Assembly (NCBI RefSeq): GCF_000620705.1
Contig: NZ_KK211168.1
Span: forward strand, 525,318 to 589,317
Source of the DNA: Nocardioides sp. URHA0020
Lineage (GTDB): Bacteria > Actinomycetota > Actinomycetes > Propionibacteriales > Nocardioidaceae
Direction of reading: 5' to 3'
DNA length: 64,000 bases
The position numbers and the translations under genes are program-made. Within the stretch, counting starts at the first letter, position 1, and the number at the start of each line of letters is the position of its first letter. A model generated the notes under the pieces. That model had not been told where the DNA came from. It did no database searches and saw only the letters and a program-made list of their open reading frames with translations. Positions 18,128-29,373 of the stretch are shown in pieces.

Positions 18128-21100
18128 AACGTCTCCCGGAGTCGACGAAGGTCCGCCCGAGCGGCGAGGGCGCGCCCGATCAGCAGGCTGGTGAGCCCGA
18201 GCACGACGACGACGGCCACGGTGGCCGCGACCACCGCCGGCCACGCCGTGCTCAGGTCGAGCGTCGAGACCTCGGGGTCCTCGGTGAAGAGCGGCACGAT
18301 GGGCAGCGCCAGCTGGGCCCCGGCGAGGCCGGCGAGGCTGCCGGCGACGATCCCGACCGCCAGGGCGGGGAGCTGCGCCGTGACGGCCATCGACCGGGTC
18401 GCTCGCGCCGAGACGCCGCTCATCCGCAGCGCCGCCAGGTCGCGCGCCCGCATCCGCCAGGTGCTGACCGCGCTGACGACGAGCACCAGGGCACCGATCA
18501 GCAGCGCGGCCACCCCCACCAGCACCGCCAGCTGCAGGCTCCAGGCCGCGGCCGACTCGTCGAAGCCCCGTCGTACGTCGCCCAGGGTCCGGCTGCCGAT
18601 GACGCCGAGACCGCGCTTCTCGAGCGACTTCGTGACGCGGGCGAGCAGTGCCGGGTCGTCGTCAGCGAACCACACCTGGAAGCGGTCCGTGCTGACGGCG
18701 GCCCGGCCGCGCTGCAGCGTCTCGAGGTTCGCGACGTAGGTGTTGGCCGGCGAGGCCGGGACCCGGTCGATGGTGCCGACCCGTCGGGCGTCCTGCGCCT
18801 GCCCGTCGAGGCCGGCGAAGGTGTAGGAGCCACCACTGCTGTCGGGCGGCAGCGCACCCGCGACCAGCGTGGGCACGACGGTCGGGATCCAGGTCTGCTG
18901 CAGGGTCAGCAGCGCGGCGCCCTCGCCGTCGACCCGGACCGTGAGCGAGTCGGCGGAGCCGCCGGTGGCCTCGATCGCGTTGCCGTCCTCGCCCTCGAAC
19001 GCCCGCCACCGTGCGGGAGGCCCCACGGCCACGCTGTCGCCGGACGGCTGCGTCGTGACGTGCTGGAGGGTGGCGCTGCCGGTGACGGTGGCGCTGGGCA
19101 GGGTGCCGATCCAGATGCCTACGAGCTTGCAGCCGTCGGCGCAGTCCACGGGACGGGTCAGTCGCTGCCGCTGGGTCGGCCCGGAGAGCTTCCCGAGCGA
19201 GTCGTGCAGGGGCTGGCCCGACGCGTCGACCAGGTCGACGCCGACGGTGACCGAGGTCGTCGTACCGTCCACGCGCTCGGACACCAGCGTGGAGTCGACG
19301 AGATCGAGGCTGAGCTGTGTGCCGGTGAGCTCGATCGGGGCGGTGCGGGGAGCGCGGAGCCGGTCCCACTGAGCCGCGCTGGGGCCGCCGCCGGGGAAGA
19401 GGGCGATCCGCTGGAAGGACTCGGGCAGCACGGCGAGGGTGCCGGCCGCGTCCGAGCTGCCGGGCAGGATCTCGACCACCGGAGTGACCCGCCGCCCGTC
19501 CGGATCGACCTCGTCGAGCGCGGCCCGCAATCCGGTCAGGTCGGCGCCGCTCACGTCGGCCACCCGAGCGGCGCCCGCCTCCTGCTCGGCGGCCGAGGTC
19601 CGGTTGCGGTCGCCGACGGCCAGCGCGTCGGCCGAGAAGACCGCCAGCGCTGCCGCGAGCGTGACCATCGCGACGATCCGGCTGGTGGCCGGGCTGCGTG
19701 CGGCGTCGAGGACGCTGACCCCGCTGCGCACCCGGCCGCGGCGCAGCTCACGACGACCCACGAGCGCGGCCGTCGGGGTGGTCAGATGGGCCAGGACCAG
19801 CCCGACGACGATCGCCAGCAGGCCGGGCGCGGCCAGCGCGGACGGGCCGTCGAGGCCCCCGGTGGCGAAGACGATGACGATGCCGCCCGCGCCCGCGATC
19901 ACCAGGGCCTCTCCGACACCCAGGCTCCAGCCCGTACGACGCGGTGGGACCCGGCGCAGCAACCGCTCGACCGGCTCGCGGACCACCCGGCCGACGGCGA
20001 CCACGGTCAGCACCGCCAGCACCACGGCCGACAGCGCGACCGCGACCAGGAACGGCCACCCGATCTCGAAGGGCGGCTCCCCCGGCAGTACGACGGCCCG
20101 GGCGAACCACGCCGCGAGCAGCGCGAGCACCGCCCCCGGCACCACGGAGACGAGCGTGATCGGCAGCAGCTCGACCAGGAGCAGCGCCCGGGCACCGCGG
20201 CGGCCGCGGCCGTGCAGGCGGGCCAGCGCGACCTCGGGTCGACGCTGCTCGGTCATCGCCAGCAGGACCAGCCAGAGCACGACGAGGACCAGCAGGCACA
20301 GCTGGGCGAGGAGCAGCGGGACGGTGACGCGAGACTGGTCGATCTGGTGCTGCACGTCGTCAGCGAGCTCGGGCAGCCCCGAGACGACCCGCAGGTCGGC
20401 GCTGTCGGCGCCGGGGGCGTGCAGCGCCGTGATCGCCGGACCGAGGTCGAGCAGCTCATCGACGCCGACGCCGTCGCGGTCCAGCAGGTAGCCGGCCGTC
20501 GAGGACGTGACCAGCAGCTGCGACTCCGCGCCGTCGACCGTCTCGCGGTCGGTGATCCAGGTGTCGTGCTGGAGGAAGGACGGCGGCCCCGGGCTGATTG
20601 TGCCGGAGCGCCCGGTGAGCGTCTGCCCCAGCCAGTAGTCGCCGGGCCGCTGCCGGTAGACGCCGACGACCTCCAGCGCGACCGCCGGCGGGTCGGCGGC
20701 TTCCCCGGTCGGCGCGCCGAGGACCTTGACGGTGCTGCCGACGTCGTACCCGAAGTTGTCGACGTCTGCCTGGCTGACCGCGATCTCGCCGGGTCCGCTC
20801 GGGCAGCCGCCGGCCTCGAAGGTCAGGTGCCGGCAGGCACCGCCGCGCCAGATCAGGTCGCCGGCGGGGAGGTCGGGACCGCCCGGCGCGATCGCGGAGG
20901 CGGCGGTGTAGCCGAGGATCGGGGGCCGGAAGTCGTCGCGTACGCCGCTCGGCACGCTGCTCGCGATGTCCTCGACCGACGCCACCTCGGCGGACCCGGC
21001 GGCCGGGACGGAGGTGAGCTGCAGGCTGTTGCCGATCACCGGCGCGTTGTCGAGGGTGATCTCGGCCAGGGACTGCTGCATCGCGCGGTAGTACAGCGGC

Positions 21101-21183
21101 GCGAACGCCGCGCACGCGGTGATCAGCGCGGCCAGAGCCGCGACCGCGGCCGCCTGGAGCGGCCGGTACCGCCAGCGCCTCAC
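18124..21183 (-). CDS. FtsX-domain ABC permease
   Basis: A 1019-residue permease with a membrane helix near the N-terminus (AAAVAALAALITACAAFAPLYY), a large extracytoplasmic region, and two groups of three or more helices in FtsX layout (VTVPLLLAQLCLLVLVVLW; LAVLVGVAALLIGALVLVVS). It resembles MacB/FtsX-type mechanotransmission or lipoprotein-exporting permeases, duplicated into one chain. The cargo is unknown. GTG start at 21181-21183. It is the first gene of the operon with the two ATPases. Confidence 0.88.
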   Translation of the reverse strand: MRRWRYRPLQAAAVAALAALITACAAFAPLYYRAMQQSLAEITLDNAPVIGNSLQLTSVPAAGSAEVASVEDIASSVPSGVRDDFRPPILGYTAASAIAPGGPDLPAGDLIWRGGACRHLTFEAGGCPSGPGEIAVSQADVDNFGYDVGSTVKVLGAPTGEAADPPAVALEVVGVYRQRPGDYWLGQTLTGRSGTISPGPPSFLQHDTWITDRETVDGAESQLLVTSSTAGYLLDRDGVGVDELLDLGPAITALHAPGADSADLRVVSGLPELADDVQHQIDQSRVTVPLLLAQLCLLVLVVLWLVLLAMTEQRRPEVALARLHGRGRRGARALLLVELLPITLVSVVPGAVLALLAAWFARAVVLPGEPPFEIGWPFLVAVALSAVVLAVLTVVAVGRVVREPVERLLRRVPPRRTGWSLGVGEALVIAGAGGIVIVFATGGLDGPSALAAPGLLAIVVGLVLAHLTTPTAALVGRRELRRGRVRSGVSVLDAARSPATSRIVAMVTLAAALAVFSADALAVGDRNRTSAAEQEAGAARVADVSGADLTGLRAALDEVDPDGRRVTPVVEILPGSSDAAGTLAVLPESFQRIALFPGGGPSAAQWDRLRAPRTAPIELTGTQLSLDLVDSTLVSERVDGTTTSVTVGVDLVDASGQPLHDSLGKLSGPTQRQRLTRPVDCADGCKLVGIWIGTLPSATVTGSATLQHVTTQPSGDSVAVGPPARWRAFEGEDGNAIEATGGSADSLTVRVDGEGAALLTLQQTWIPTVVPTLVAGALPPDSSGGSYTFAGLDGQAQDARRVGTIDRVPASPANTYVANLETLQRGRAAVSTDRFQVWFADDDPALLARVTKSLEKRGLGVIGSRTLGDVRRGFDESAAAWSLQLAVLVGVAALLIGALVLVVSAVSTWRMRARDLAALRMSGVSARATRSMAVTAQLPALAVGIVAGSLAGLAGAQLALPIVPLFTEDPEVSTLDLSTAWPAVVAATVAVVVVLGLTSLLIGRALAARADLRRLRETL

Positions 21184-21270
21184 TCGTCACTCCCCCGTCG
21201 CAGCACAACCGGGACACGATCTCACACGGTCTGTCCGAGCGATCGGGCCCCGCTGTCGTGCCGTCGGCCC

Positions 21271-21316
21271 GGTGGTTTCGAGGCTCGCCGCTAGCGCGGC
21301 TCGCACCTCAACCACC
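21271..21316 (+). repeat. 46-bp dispersed palindromic element, copy A
   Basis: Terminal arms GGTGGTT and AACCACC flank an imperfect GC-rich inner hairpin. It is inverted relative to copy B, 33 bp away, and the pair forms a larger palindrome in the space between the ABC permease start and the YjbQ-like gene end. A third copy is at 63952. Confidence 0.9.
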
Positions 21317-21349
21317 GTGCGACTCGCTCACGCCGACCGCCCAACCCGC

Positions 21350-21395
21350 GGTGGTTGAGGTGCGAGGGCCGCCAGGCCCGAGCCTCGAAACCACC
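21350..21395 (-). repeat. 46-bp dispersed palindromic element, copy B
   Basis: Same length and ends as copy A but in opposite orientation (GGTGGTTGAGG at the left, CCTCGAAACCACC at the right). It lies 9 bp beyond the stop of the YjbQ-like gene, so it could also act as a transcript 3' end on that strand. It is nearly identical to the copy at 63952. Confidence 0.9.
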
Positions 21396-21404
21396 CCCAC
21401 CGGC

Positions 21405-21812
21405 CTAGCCGCTGCGCAGGAACGAGAACCGCACCTCGCGGACCTCGTTGTCCACGTTCAGGTCGACGAGGCACACGCTCTGCCACGTGCCGAGCGCCAT
21501 TCGGCCGTCGAGCACGGGCACGGTGGCGTGCGGCGGCACGATCGCCGGCATCACGTGGGAGCGCCCGTGCCCCCGGCTCCCGTGGCGGTGCCGCCAGCGG
21601 TCGTCGGCCGGGAGCAGGTCACCGAGGGCGGCCAGCAGGTCGTCGTCGCTGCCGGCACCGGTCTCGAGGATCGCGATCCCGGCCGTGGCGTGCGGCACGA
21701 AGACCTGCAGCAGTCCGTCACCGCGCCGGGCGACGAAGTCGCGGCAGTCGTCGGTGAGGTCGAGCACGGCCTCGTCGTGCCCGGTACGAAACTCCACCGT
21801 CATCGAATCCAT
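21405..21812 (-). CDS. YjbQ/UPF0047-family protein
   Basis: A 135-residue protein matching the YjbQ family (VPHATAGIAILETGAGSDDD; SHVMPAIVPPHATVPVLDGR; LGTWQSVCLVDLN). Members have weak thiamine-phosphate synthase activity in vitro, and their physiological role is unsettled. The conserved His/Glu/Asp set expected for metal binding is visible. Start ATG 21810-21812; an in-frame ATG at 21803 is also possible. Divergent from the GNAT gene at 21849. Confidence 0.9.
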   Translation of the reverse strand: MDSMTVEFRTGHDEAVLDLTDDCRDFVARRGDGLLQVFVPHATAGIAILETGAGSDDDLLAALGDLLPADDRWRHRHGSRGHGRSHVMPAIVPPHATVPVLDGRMALGTWQSVCLVDLNVDNEVREVRFSFLRSG

Positions 21813-21848
21813 GTGCTCATGGTGACATCGGCCGGTTACGGTCCGCTC

Positions 21849-22640
21849 ATGGAAGTCCTCTCCCGCGGCTGGCAGACGGATCTCGCGATCCTCACGCTGT
21901 CCGGCAGCCGGGTCGAGCAGCACCCGACGTACGTCGTGGTCCGCACGCCCGACAACCCCACCTACCGCTGGGGCAACTTCCTGCTGCTCCGGCGCACCCC
22001 GCTGCGCCGCGACCTGGACCTGGTGGAGGACCTCTTCAGCCGGGAGCTGCCGGGGATCGCGCACCGGACCTACGGCTTCGACGACCCCGACGGGAGCCGG
22101 GCCGACCTCCACGCCTTCGCGGACGCCGGCTTCGACGTCGAGGCGTCCGTGGTCCTCACCGCGACCGCCGTGCACCCACCACCGCGCCCCAACGCCAGCG
22201 CCGAGCTGCGTCCGCTGGCGGGCGACGACGACGACTGGGCGCAACGGGTGTCGCTCGACCTCGCCTGCCACGACGGCGGCGCCGACGGCTTCGCCGACTT
22301 CACCCGTCGCAAGGCGGCCGCCGAGCGGCGGCTGACCGAGCGCGGGGACGGCACCTGGTACGGCGCGTTCGACTCCGGGCGCCTGGTCGCGACGATGGGC
22401 GTCGTGCGCGCCGGCAACCGGGTGGCTCGCTTCCAGGAGGTCCAGACCCACCCGGAGGCACGCGGCCGCGGGGTCGCCGGGTCCCTGGTGCACGCGGCCG
22501 GGAGCGATGCGCTCCGCCGGCTCGGTGCGACCACCCTGGTGACCGTGGCCGACCCGGACCACCACGCGATCCGGATCTACCGCTCGGTCGGCTTCGTGGA
22601 CTCCGAGGTGCAGCTGATGGCCGAGCGGGCCCGGGTCTAG
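21849..22640 (+). CDS. GNAT-family N-acetyltransferase
   Basis: A 263-residue protein whose C-terminal half is a GNAT fold. The acetyl-CoA pyrophosphate loop appears as HPEARGRGVAGSL, followed by ADPDHHAIRIYRSVGFV. The N-terminal half (about 120 residues) is also GNAT-like in outline but lacks a clear loop. The substrate is unknown. It ends 3 bp from the convergent DUF3105 gene. Confidence 0.87.
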   Translation: MEVLSRGWQTDLAILTLSGSRVEQHPTYVVVRTPDNPTYRWGNFLLLRRTPLRRDLDLVEDLFSRELPGIAHRTYGFDDPDGSRADLHAFADAGFDVEASVVLTATAVHPPPRPNASAELRPLAGDDDDWAQRVSLDLACHDGGADGFADFTRRKAAAERRLTERGDGTWYGAFDSGRLVATMGVVRAGNRVARFQEVQTHPEARGRGVAGSLVHAAGSDALRRLGATTLVTVADPDHHAIRIYRSVGFVDSEVQLMAERARV

Positions 22641-22643
22641 CGC

Positions 22644-23318
22644 TCAGACCTCGGTGCCGGACCCCGAGTCGTCGCTCGTGCCCGGGTCCCGCTCGCCGCC
22701 CGCGCACGACGCCATCGGCTCCGGGGCGGTCTCCCCGCCGCCGTACGTCTTGACGAAGAGCGCCAGTCGCGGGTCGTCCGCGCCGTCGAGCGCCAGCTGG
22801 CGCCCCCAGACGGTGATGACGACCGGGGCCTCCAGATCGGCGTACGGCGCCAGGATGCCGTTCTGCGGCAGGGCGTCGGTCAGCGTGGCGACGTCGTCGG
22901 CATCGAGGTCGGGGTCGTAGCTGATCCACACGGTGCCGTGCTCGAGGTCGTGGACGGCGTTCTCCTTCGGCACCGGCTCGTCGTACACGCCGCAGTCCAG
23001 CCAGACCGGGTTGTGCGGTCCACCCACGGGCGGGCTCTGCGGGTAGTCGACCGGGTCGGTGGTGTGGTCGGTCTCGAGGTCGTCGTACGACTTCACGGCG
23101 GCGAGGTCGCGCGGGATCGGCGCGTCGTCGTTGACCAGCATCGGCACGGCGACCGCCAGGGCGACCACCAGCGCCACCGCCACGGCAGCCAGCGCGATGA
23201 CCGGCGCCCGCGAAGGCCGGGGCGCCTCGGGGCCCGACGCCGACACCAGCACGGGCTCGCTGGGGGGCGGGGTGTAGCCCGGCGGCGGGTAGGCCGGCGG
23301 CGGCGGGATCTCCGACAT
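22644..23318 (-). CDS. DUF3105 membrane protein
   Basis: A 224-residue protein: a Pro-rich cytoplasmic N-terminus, one membrane helix at about residues 41-61 (APVIALAAVAVALVVALAVA), and an extracytoplasmic DUF3105 domain with YPQSPPVGGPHNPVW, DCGVYDEPVPKENAVHDLEH and GTVWISYDP. Conserved His/Cys residues hint at metal or redox binding, but the family is unassigned. Its start and the upstream stop share one base (TGATG), so it is coupled to the thiamine-binding protein gene. Confidence 0.88.
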   Translation of the reverse strand: MSEIPPPPAYPPPGYTPPPSEPVLVSASGPEAPRPSRAPVIALAAVAVALVVALAVAVPMLVNDDAPIPRDLAAVKSYDDLETDHTTDPVDYPQSPPVGGPHNPVWLDCGVYDEPVPKENAVHDLEHGTVWISYDPDLDADDVATLTDALPQNGILAPYADLEAPVVITVWGRQLALDGADDPRLALFVKTYGGGETAPEPMASCAGGERDPGTSDDSGSGTEV

Positions 23319-23617
23319 CAGTCGCCCAGCAGGCGCTCGACCCGCTCCACCTTGGCGGTCATCTCGCCGGTGAAGCCGGGCCGGATGTCGGCCTTGAGCA
23401 CCAGGCCGACCCGCGGCGAGACCGCGGCGACGACCTCGACGGCCTGCTTGACCACGGCCATCACCTCGTCCCACTCCCCCTCGATGTTGGTGAACATCGC
23501 GTTGGTCTCGTTGGGGAGCCCGGACTCGCGCACCACGCGGACGGCGGCCGCGACCGCCTCGGAGACGCTGCCGGTGTCGTCACCGGTCGTCGGGGAGATG
23601 CTGAAGGCGACGATCAT
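23318..23617 (-). CDS. MTH1187/YkoF-like thiamine-binding family protein (DUF77)
   Basis: A 99-residue ferredoxin-like protein (MIVAFSISPT; NAMFTNIEGEWDEVMAVVKQA; PRVGLVLKADIRPG) typical of the MTH1187 family, whose members bind thiamine-like ligands and form oligomers. It is the third gene of an operon led by a membrane protein and a sigma factor; the ATG overlaps the sigma stop (ATGA). Confidence 0.9.
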   Translation of the reverse strand: MIVAFSISPTTGDDTGSVSEAVAAAVRVVRESGLPNETNAMFTNIEGEWDEVMAVVKQAVEVVAAVSPRVGLVLKADIRPGFTGEMTAKVERVERLLGD

Positions 23618-24096
23618 GGGGAGACCGTATCCAGTGAGTCCGCACGCAGGCGGGCCAGGGCGTCCCGCGCCTGCGACTTCACGGTGCCGACGGAGATGCC
23701 GAGGGCGGCCGCGGTCTCGCGCTCGGTGAGGTCCTCGTAGTAGCGCAGCACGATCACGGCCCGCTGCCGGGGCGCGAGCCGAGCCAGCGCCCGCTGCAGG
23801 GCGACCCGGTCGTCGCCGGGGCCGGCGACGGGGGTCTCGGGCAGCTCGGCGGTGTGCACCTCGCGCCAACGCCGTCGTCGCCACCGGCTCACGCTCTCCC
23901 GGGCGAGCACCGTGCGGACGTACGGCTCCGGGTGGTCCGCGATCCGGCGCCAGTGCGGCACCGTCTTGATCAGGGCGACCTGCACCAGGTCCTCCGCGTC
24001 CTCGCGTGAGCCGGTGAGCAGGTACGCCGTCCGCAGCAGCGCCGTACGGCGGGCGGCGACGAATTGCTCGAAGCCCTCCTGGTCAGACCCGGACAC
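23614..24096 (-). CDS. ECF RNA polymerase sigma factor, SigE-like
   Basis: A 160-residue ECF sigma factor. Region 2 is seen in ALLRTAYLLTGSREDAEDLVQ and VRTVLARESVSRWRRRRW. Region 4 has the helix-turn-helix ERETAAALGISVGTVKSQAR. The GTG start at 24094-24096 overlaps the upstream gene by 14 bp. The upstream gene encodes a one-helix membrane protein, a likely regulator. The target promoters are unknown. Confidence 0.93.
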   Translation of the reverse strand: MSGSDQEGFEQFVAARRTALLRTAYLLTGSREDAEDLVQVALIKTVPHWRRIADHPEPYVRTVLARESVSRWRRRRWREVHTAELPETPVAGPGDDRVALQRALARLAPRQRAVIVLRYYEDLTERETAAALGISVGTVKSQARDALARLRADSLDTVSP

Positions 24097-25387
24097 GTCG
24101 CCTCCGGACCAGCCAGGCGCCGACCAGCGCCAGGCACGCGGCTCCGCCGGCCAGCCACCACGGCAGGCGCGGGTCGCCGGCGTGCGCCGCGGGAGACCCG
24201 TCGACCAGCGGGTTCGCCCACAGGTCGGCGGCGTACGACGGCAGCTCCATCTGACGCCCGGCGACGTCGAGCCCCAGCGACGAGGAGGTGCCGCTGACGA
24301 GGTCGACCTCGGCGGCCTCCCCGGTCGGCAGCTGCCGCACGACCACGTGGGTCGCGTCGCGCCACCCGAGCAGCTGGTCGGCATCGATGTCCAGGGACAC
24401 GCCCGCCAGGTCGTCGGAGCCGGGGCCCACGAGGAGACGCCACGGGTCCTGGGCGGTCTCACCCTTCGTGATCGCGGCGAAGGCCTCGTCGTCGGGGCCG
24501 TACGACGCCTCGACGACCCCGGGGTCGCCCTCGACCGACGTGGTGCGGCCCGAGGCCGGGTCGTAGGTGGAGGTCTTCCTTCCGCGCGACCAGACGATGC
24601 CGGAGGGCGCGGATCCCAGGTTGGGCAGCCAGTGGTGCCCGGGCGGCTCGGCCACCGTCAGCGCACCGGTCCGCACGTCCCAGATCACGAGGGAGGCATG
24701 ACCGGTGTCGGCCGAGCCGTCCCGCGCGTAGGCGGTCTCGAGGTAGCGGGAGTCGCCGCTGAAGCGCAGGTCGACCAGGTCCGCGGCGCCGATCACCGGC
24801 CGTGCTGGGTCGGTGAGCATCCGCGTCGCGCCGGTCATCGTGTCGTAGACCGCGAAGCCGAGCACCCGGTGACCCGACGTGTAGCGCGTGTAGCCGACCT
24901 TCGTCCCGTCCGGCGACAGGGTGAGCGCATGGCCGCCGACGCCCTCGAGGGTCGTCCCGCTGAGGTCCAGGAAGACCGCCGAGCCGTCGACCGCCGAGAC
25001 CCCGAACGGCTCGAAGGTCTCCTGCGAGCCGGTCAGGCCGTCGGTGCTCCGCCGCTCCGCGCCGCTGACGAATGCCAGCGGGCCGGGCGCGCCCACCTCG
25101 TCGGTGCCGTGGGCCCACGGGCTCGGCGGGTACGCCGTGCGCGGCAGGTGCAGCTGGTCGACGGGGACCTTCGCCGGTGCGGGCGCCGCGTCGGGCGGTC
25201 GATGCACGACGGCGGTGAGACCGGCGACCAGCACCAGCACACCCACCACCCCAGCGAGTGCCGCGGTCCGGCGGGCGCGGCGACGCCGTACGCCCGCCGC
25301 CCACAGCCCGGCCACCGGGCCGCCAGCGGGCGCGTGGTCGGCCAGGTCGCTCAGCCGCCCGGGCAGCCGGTCGTCCAGCGTGGTCAT
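24083..25387 (-). CDS. Single-pass membrane protein with propeller-like external domain, possible anti-sigma partner
   Basis: A 434-residue protein with a cytoplasmic N-terminus of about 40 residues (MTTLDDRLPGRLSDLADHAP), a membrane helix at about 41-60 (TAALAGVVGVLVLVAGLTAV), an external domain of repeated beta-propeller-like strands (LTLSPDGTKVGYTRY, LVIWDVRTGALTV), and a second hydrophobic stretch near the C-terminus. It overlaps the start of the sigma gene. This arrangement fits membrane anti-sigma factors, but no zinc anti-sigma motif is visible, so that role is inference. Confidence 0.75.
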   Translation of the reverse strand: MTTLDDRLPGRLSDLADHAPAGGPVAGLWAAGVRRRRARRTAALAGVVGVLVLVAGLTAVVHRPPDAAPAPAKVPVDQLHLPRTAYPPSPWAHGTDEVGAPGPLAFVSGAERRSTDGLTGSQETFEPFGVSAVDGSAVFLDLSGTTLEGVGGHALTLSPDGTKVGYTRYTSGHRVLGFAVYDTMTGATRMLTDPARPVIGAADLVDLRFSGDSRYLETAYARDGSADTGHASLVIWDVRTGALTVAEPPGHHWLPNLGSAPSGIVWSRGRKTSTYDPASGRTTSVEGDPGVVEASYGPDDEAFAAITKGETAQDPWRLLVGPGSDDLAGVSLDIDADQLLGWRDATHVVVRQLPTGEAAEVDLVSGTSSSLGLDVAGRQMELPSYAADLWANPLVDGSPAAHAGDPRLPWWLAGGAACLALVGAWLVRRRRVRV

Positions 25388-25458
25388 CGGGCTCCTCCAG
25401 GAAGGGTCACATCCCTACTCACGCCGCGACCCACGCCCAGGGAGGGGTCCGAGACGCC

Positions 25459-25527
25459 GAGTCGGCGCCAGTTTTCACACCGGGGTGAGAACTGGCGCCG
25501 ACTCGACTGCGATCTGGCGCCGACTCG
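25459..25527. repeat. Long perfect hairpin plus extra half-site downstream of acnA
   Basis: Arms GAGTCGGCGCCAGTTTTCAC (25459-25478) and GTGAGAACTGGCGCCGACTC (25485-25504) pair over 20 positions with one G-T wobble around a 6-nt loop. A third copy of one arm, CTGGCGCCGACTCG, is at 25514-25527. It sits between the acnA stop and the start of the downstream membrane protein gene. No T-tract follows on either strand, so it is not a classical terminator; it could stabilise or process the acnA transcript end. Confidence 0.85.
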
Positions 25528-25534
25528 CGGTGGA

Positions 25535-28345
<2,811 letters not shown>

Positions 28346-28418
28346 AGCAGTCATCTCCTGATGTCTCGTCGTCGTCTCGGCTGCTCGCTCCCATCCTGCC
28401 GCCGCCTGGGACCCCCGT

Positions 28419-28437
28419 AAAAGGAAGGCTCCCCTAA
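28419..28437 (-). promoter_or_regulatory. Possible DtxR/IdeR-type iron box upstream of acnA
   Basis: On the minus strand TTAGGGGAGCCTTCCTTTT matches about 12 of 19 positions of the DtxR/IdeR consensus TTAGGTTAGSCTAACCTAA, with a good left half and a weak right half. It lies about 75 bp upstream of acnA. Iron control of aconitase is plausible, but the match is imperfect. Confidence 0.3.
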
Positions 28438-28466
28438 GTCGGCGCGGGCGTGGAAGGCGCGATATC

Positions 28467-28480
28467 TCTTGATATCAAGA
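28467..28480. promoter_or_regulatory. Palindromic operator candidate upstream of acnA
   Basis: TCTTGATATCAAGA is a perfect 14-bp palindrome within a longer, almost symmetric AT-rich block (28463-28484) that stands out in GC-rich DNA. It lies about 120 bp upstream of acnA and beyond the end of the dehydrogenase pseudogene. It looks like a dimeric repressor site; the regulator is not known. Confidence 0.55.
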
Positions 28481-28530
28481 TACATGATGTCGAGCGGCTT
28501 GGCGACACCGACCCTCCCACCGGGCCCGCC

Positions 28531-29366
28531 TCAGCCTTGCGCGAGCTCGGCGTTGTGCTGCCACTGCTCCCAGCTCGCGAGCCGCGACTCGTAGTCGGCC
28601 TTGGCGATCCCCAGGGGCGCCGAGCCCAGGAACGCGCGCAGCGGCGGCTCCTCGGCGTCGACGATCGCCAGGACCGCCGCTGCGGACGCGGTGGGGTCGC
28701 CCGGCGTGCCGACGCGCTTCTTGCGGGCCTCGGCGGTCTGGGCGTGCAGCTCGGCGTACGCCGGCAGCTCCTCCGAGCGCCTCGCCGACGAGCCGCCCCA
28801 GTCCGTCGAGAAGCCACCGGGCTCGATCAGGGTCACGTGGACGCCGAAGCCGGCGACCTCCTGCGACAGGGCCTGCGAGAAGCCCTCGAGCGCCCACTTC
28901 GACGCGTGGTAGGCGCCGACCAGCGGGAACGCCGAGATGCCGCCGATCGAGGACACCTGCAGGATGTGGCCCGAGCCCTGCTCGCGCAGGAACGGCAGGG
29001 CGGCCTGCGTCACCCACATCGCGCCGAGACGTTCGTCTCCATCTGGTCGCGGAACTCCTGCTCGGTCAGCTCCTCGACGAAGCCGAAGTGGCCGTAGCCG
29101 GCGTTGTTGACCACGACGTCGAGGCGACCGAAGTGGGCGTGCGCCTGCTGCACGGCGGCGAAGTCGGCCGCCCGGTCGGTGACGTCGAGCCGGAGCGGCA
29201 GCAGGGCGTCGCCGTACTTCTCGACCAGGTCGTCGAGGGTGCTGGTGTCGCGGGCGGTGGCGGCGACCCGGTCGCCGCGCTCGAGGGCGGCGATCGTCCA
29301 CTCACGGCCGAAGCCGCGGGACGCGCCGGTGATGAACCAGGTCTTGCTGGAGGTCGTCGCAGTCAT
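28531..29366 (-). pseudogene. Short-chain dehydrogenase/reductase with a frameshift
   Basis: Two adjacent frames together make one normal SDR of about 278 residues. The first (29010-29366) has TGASRGFG cofactor motif and NNAGYG. The second has VSSIGG, the catalytic serine, and YHASK. The frames break after METNV at about 29025-29029; adding one base there would restore METNV-x-GAMWVTQAALP. The rest of the protein is intact to the stop, so this is either a recent inactivation or a one-base sequencing error. Its substrate is unknown. Confidence 0.8.
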
Positions 29367-29373
29367 GCCCTCG

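Noticed and set aside
28346..28354. ATG 28354 as acnA start
   Set aside because: It abuts the AGGAG, which is correctly placed only for the GTG at 28345; the shorter N-terminus also fits the family.
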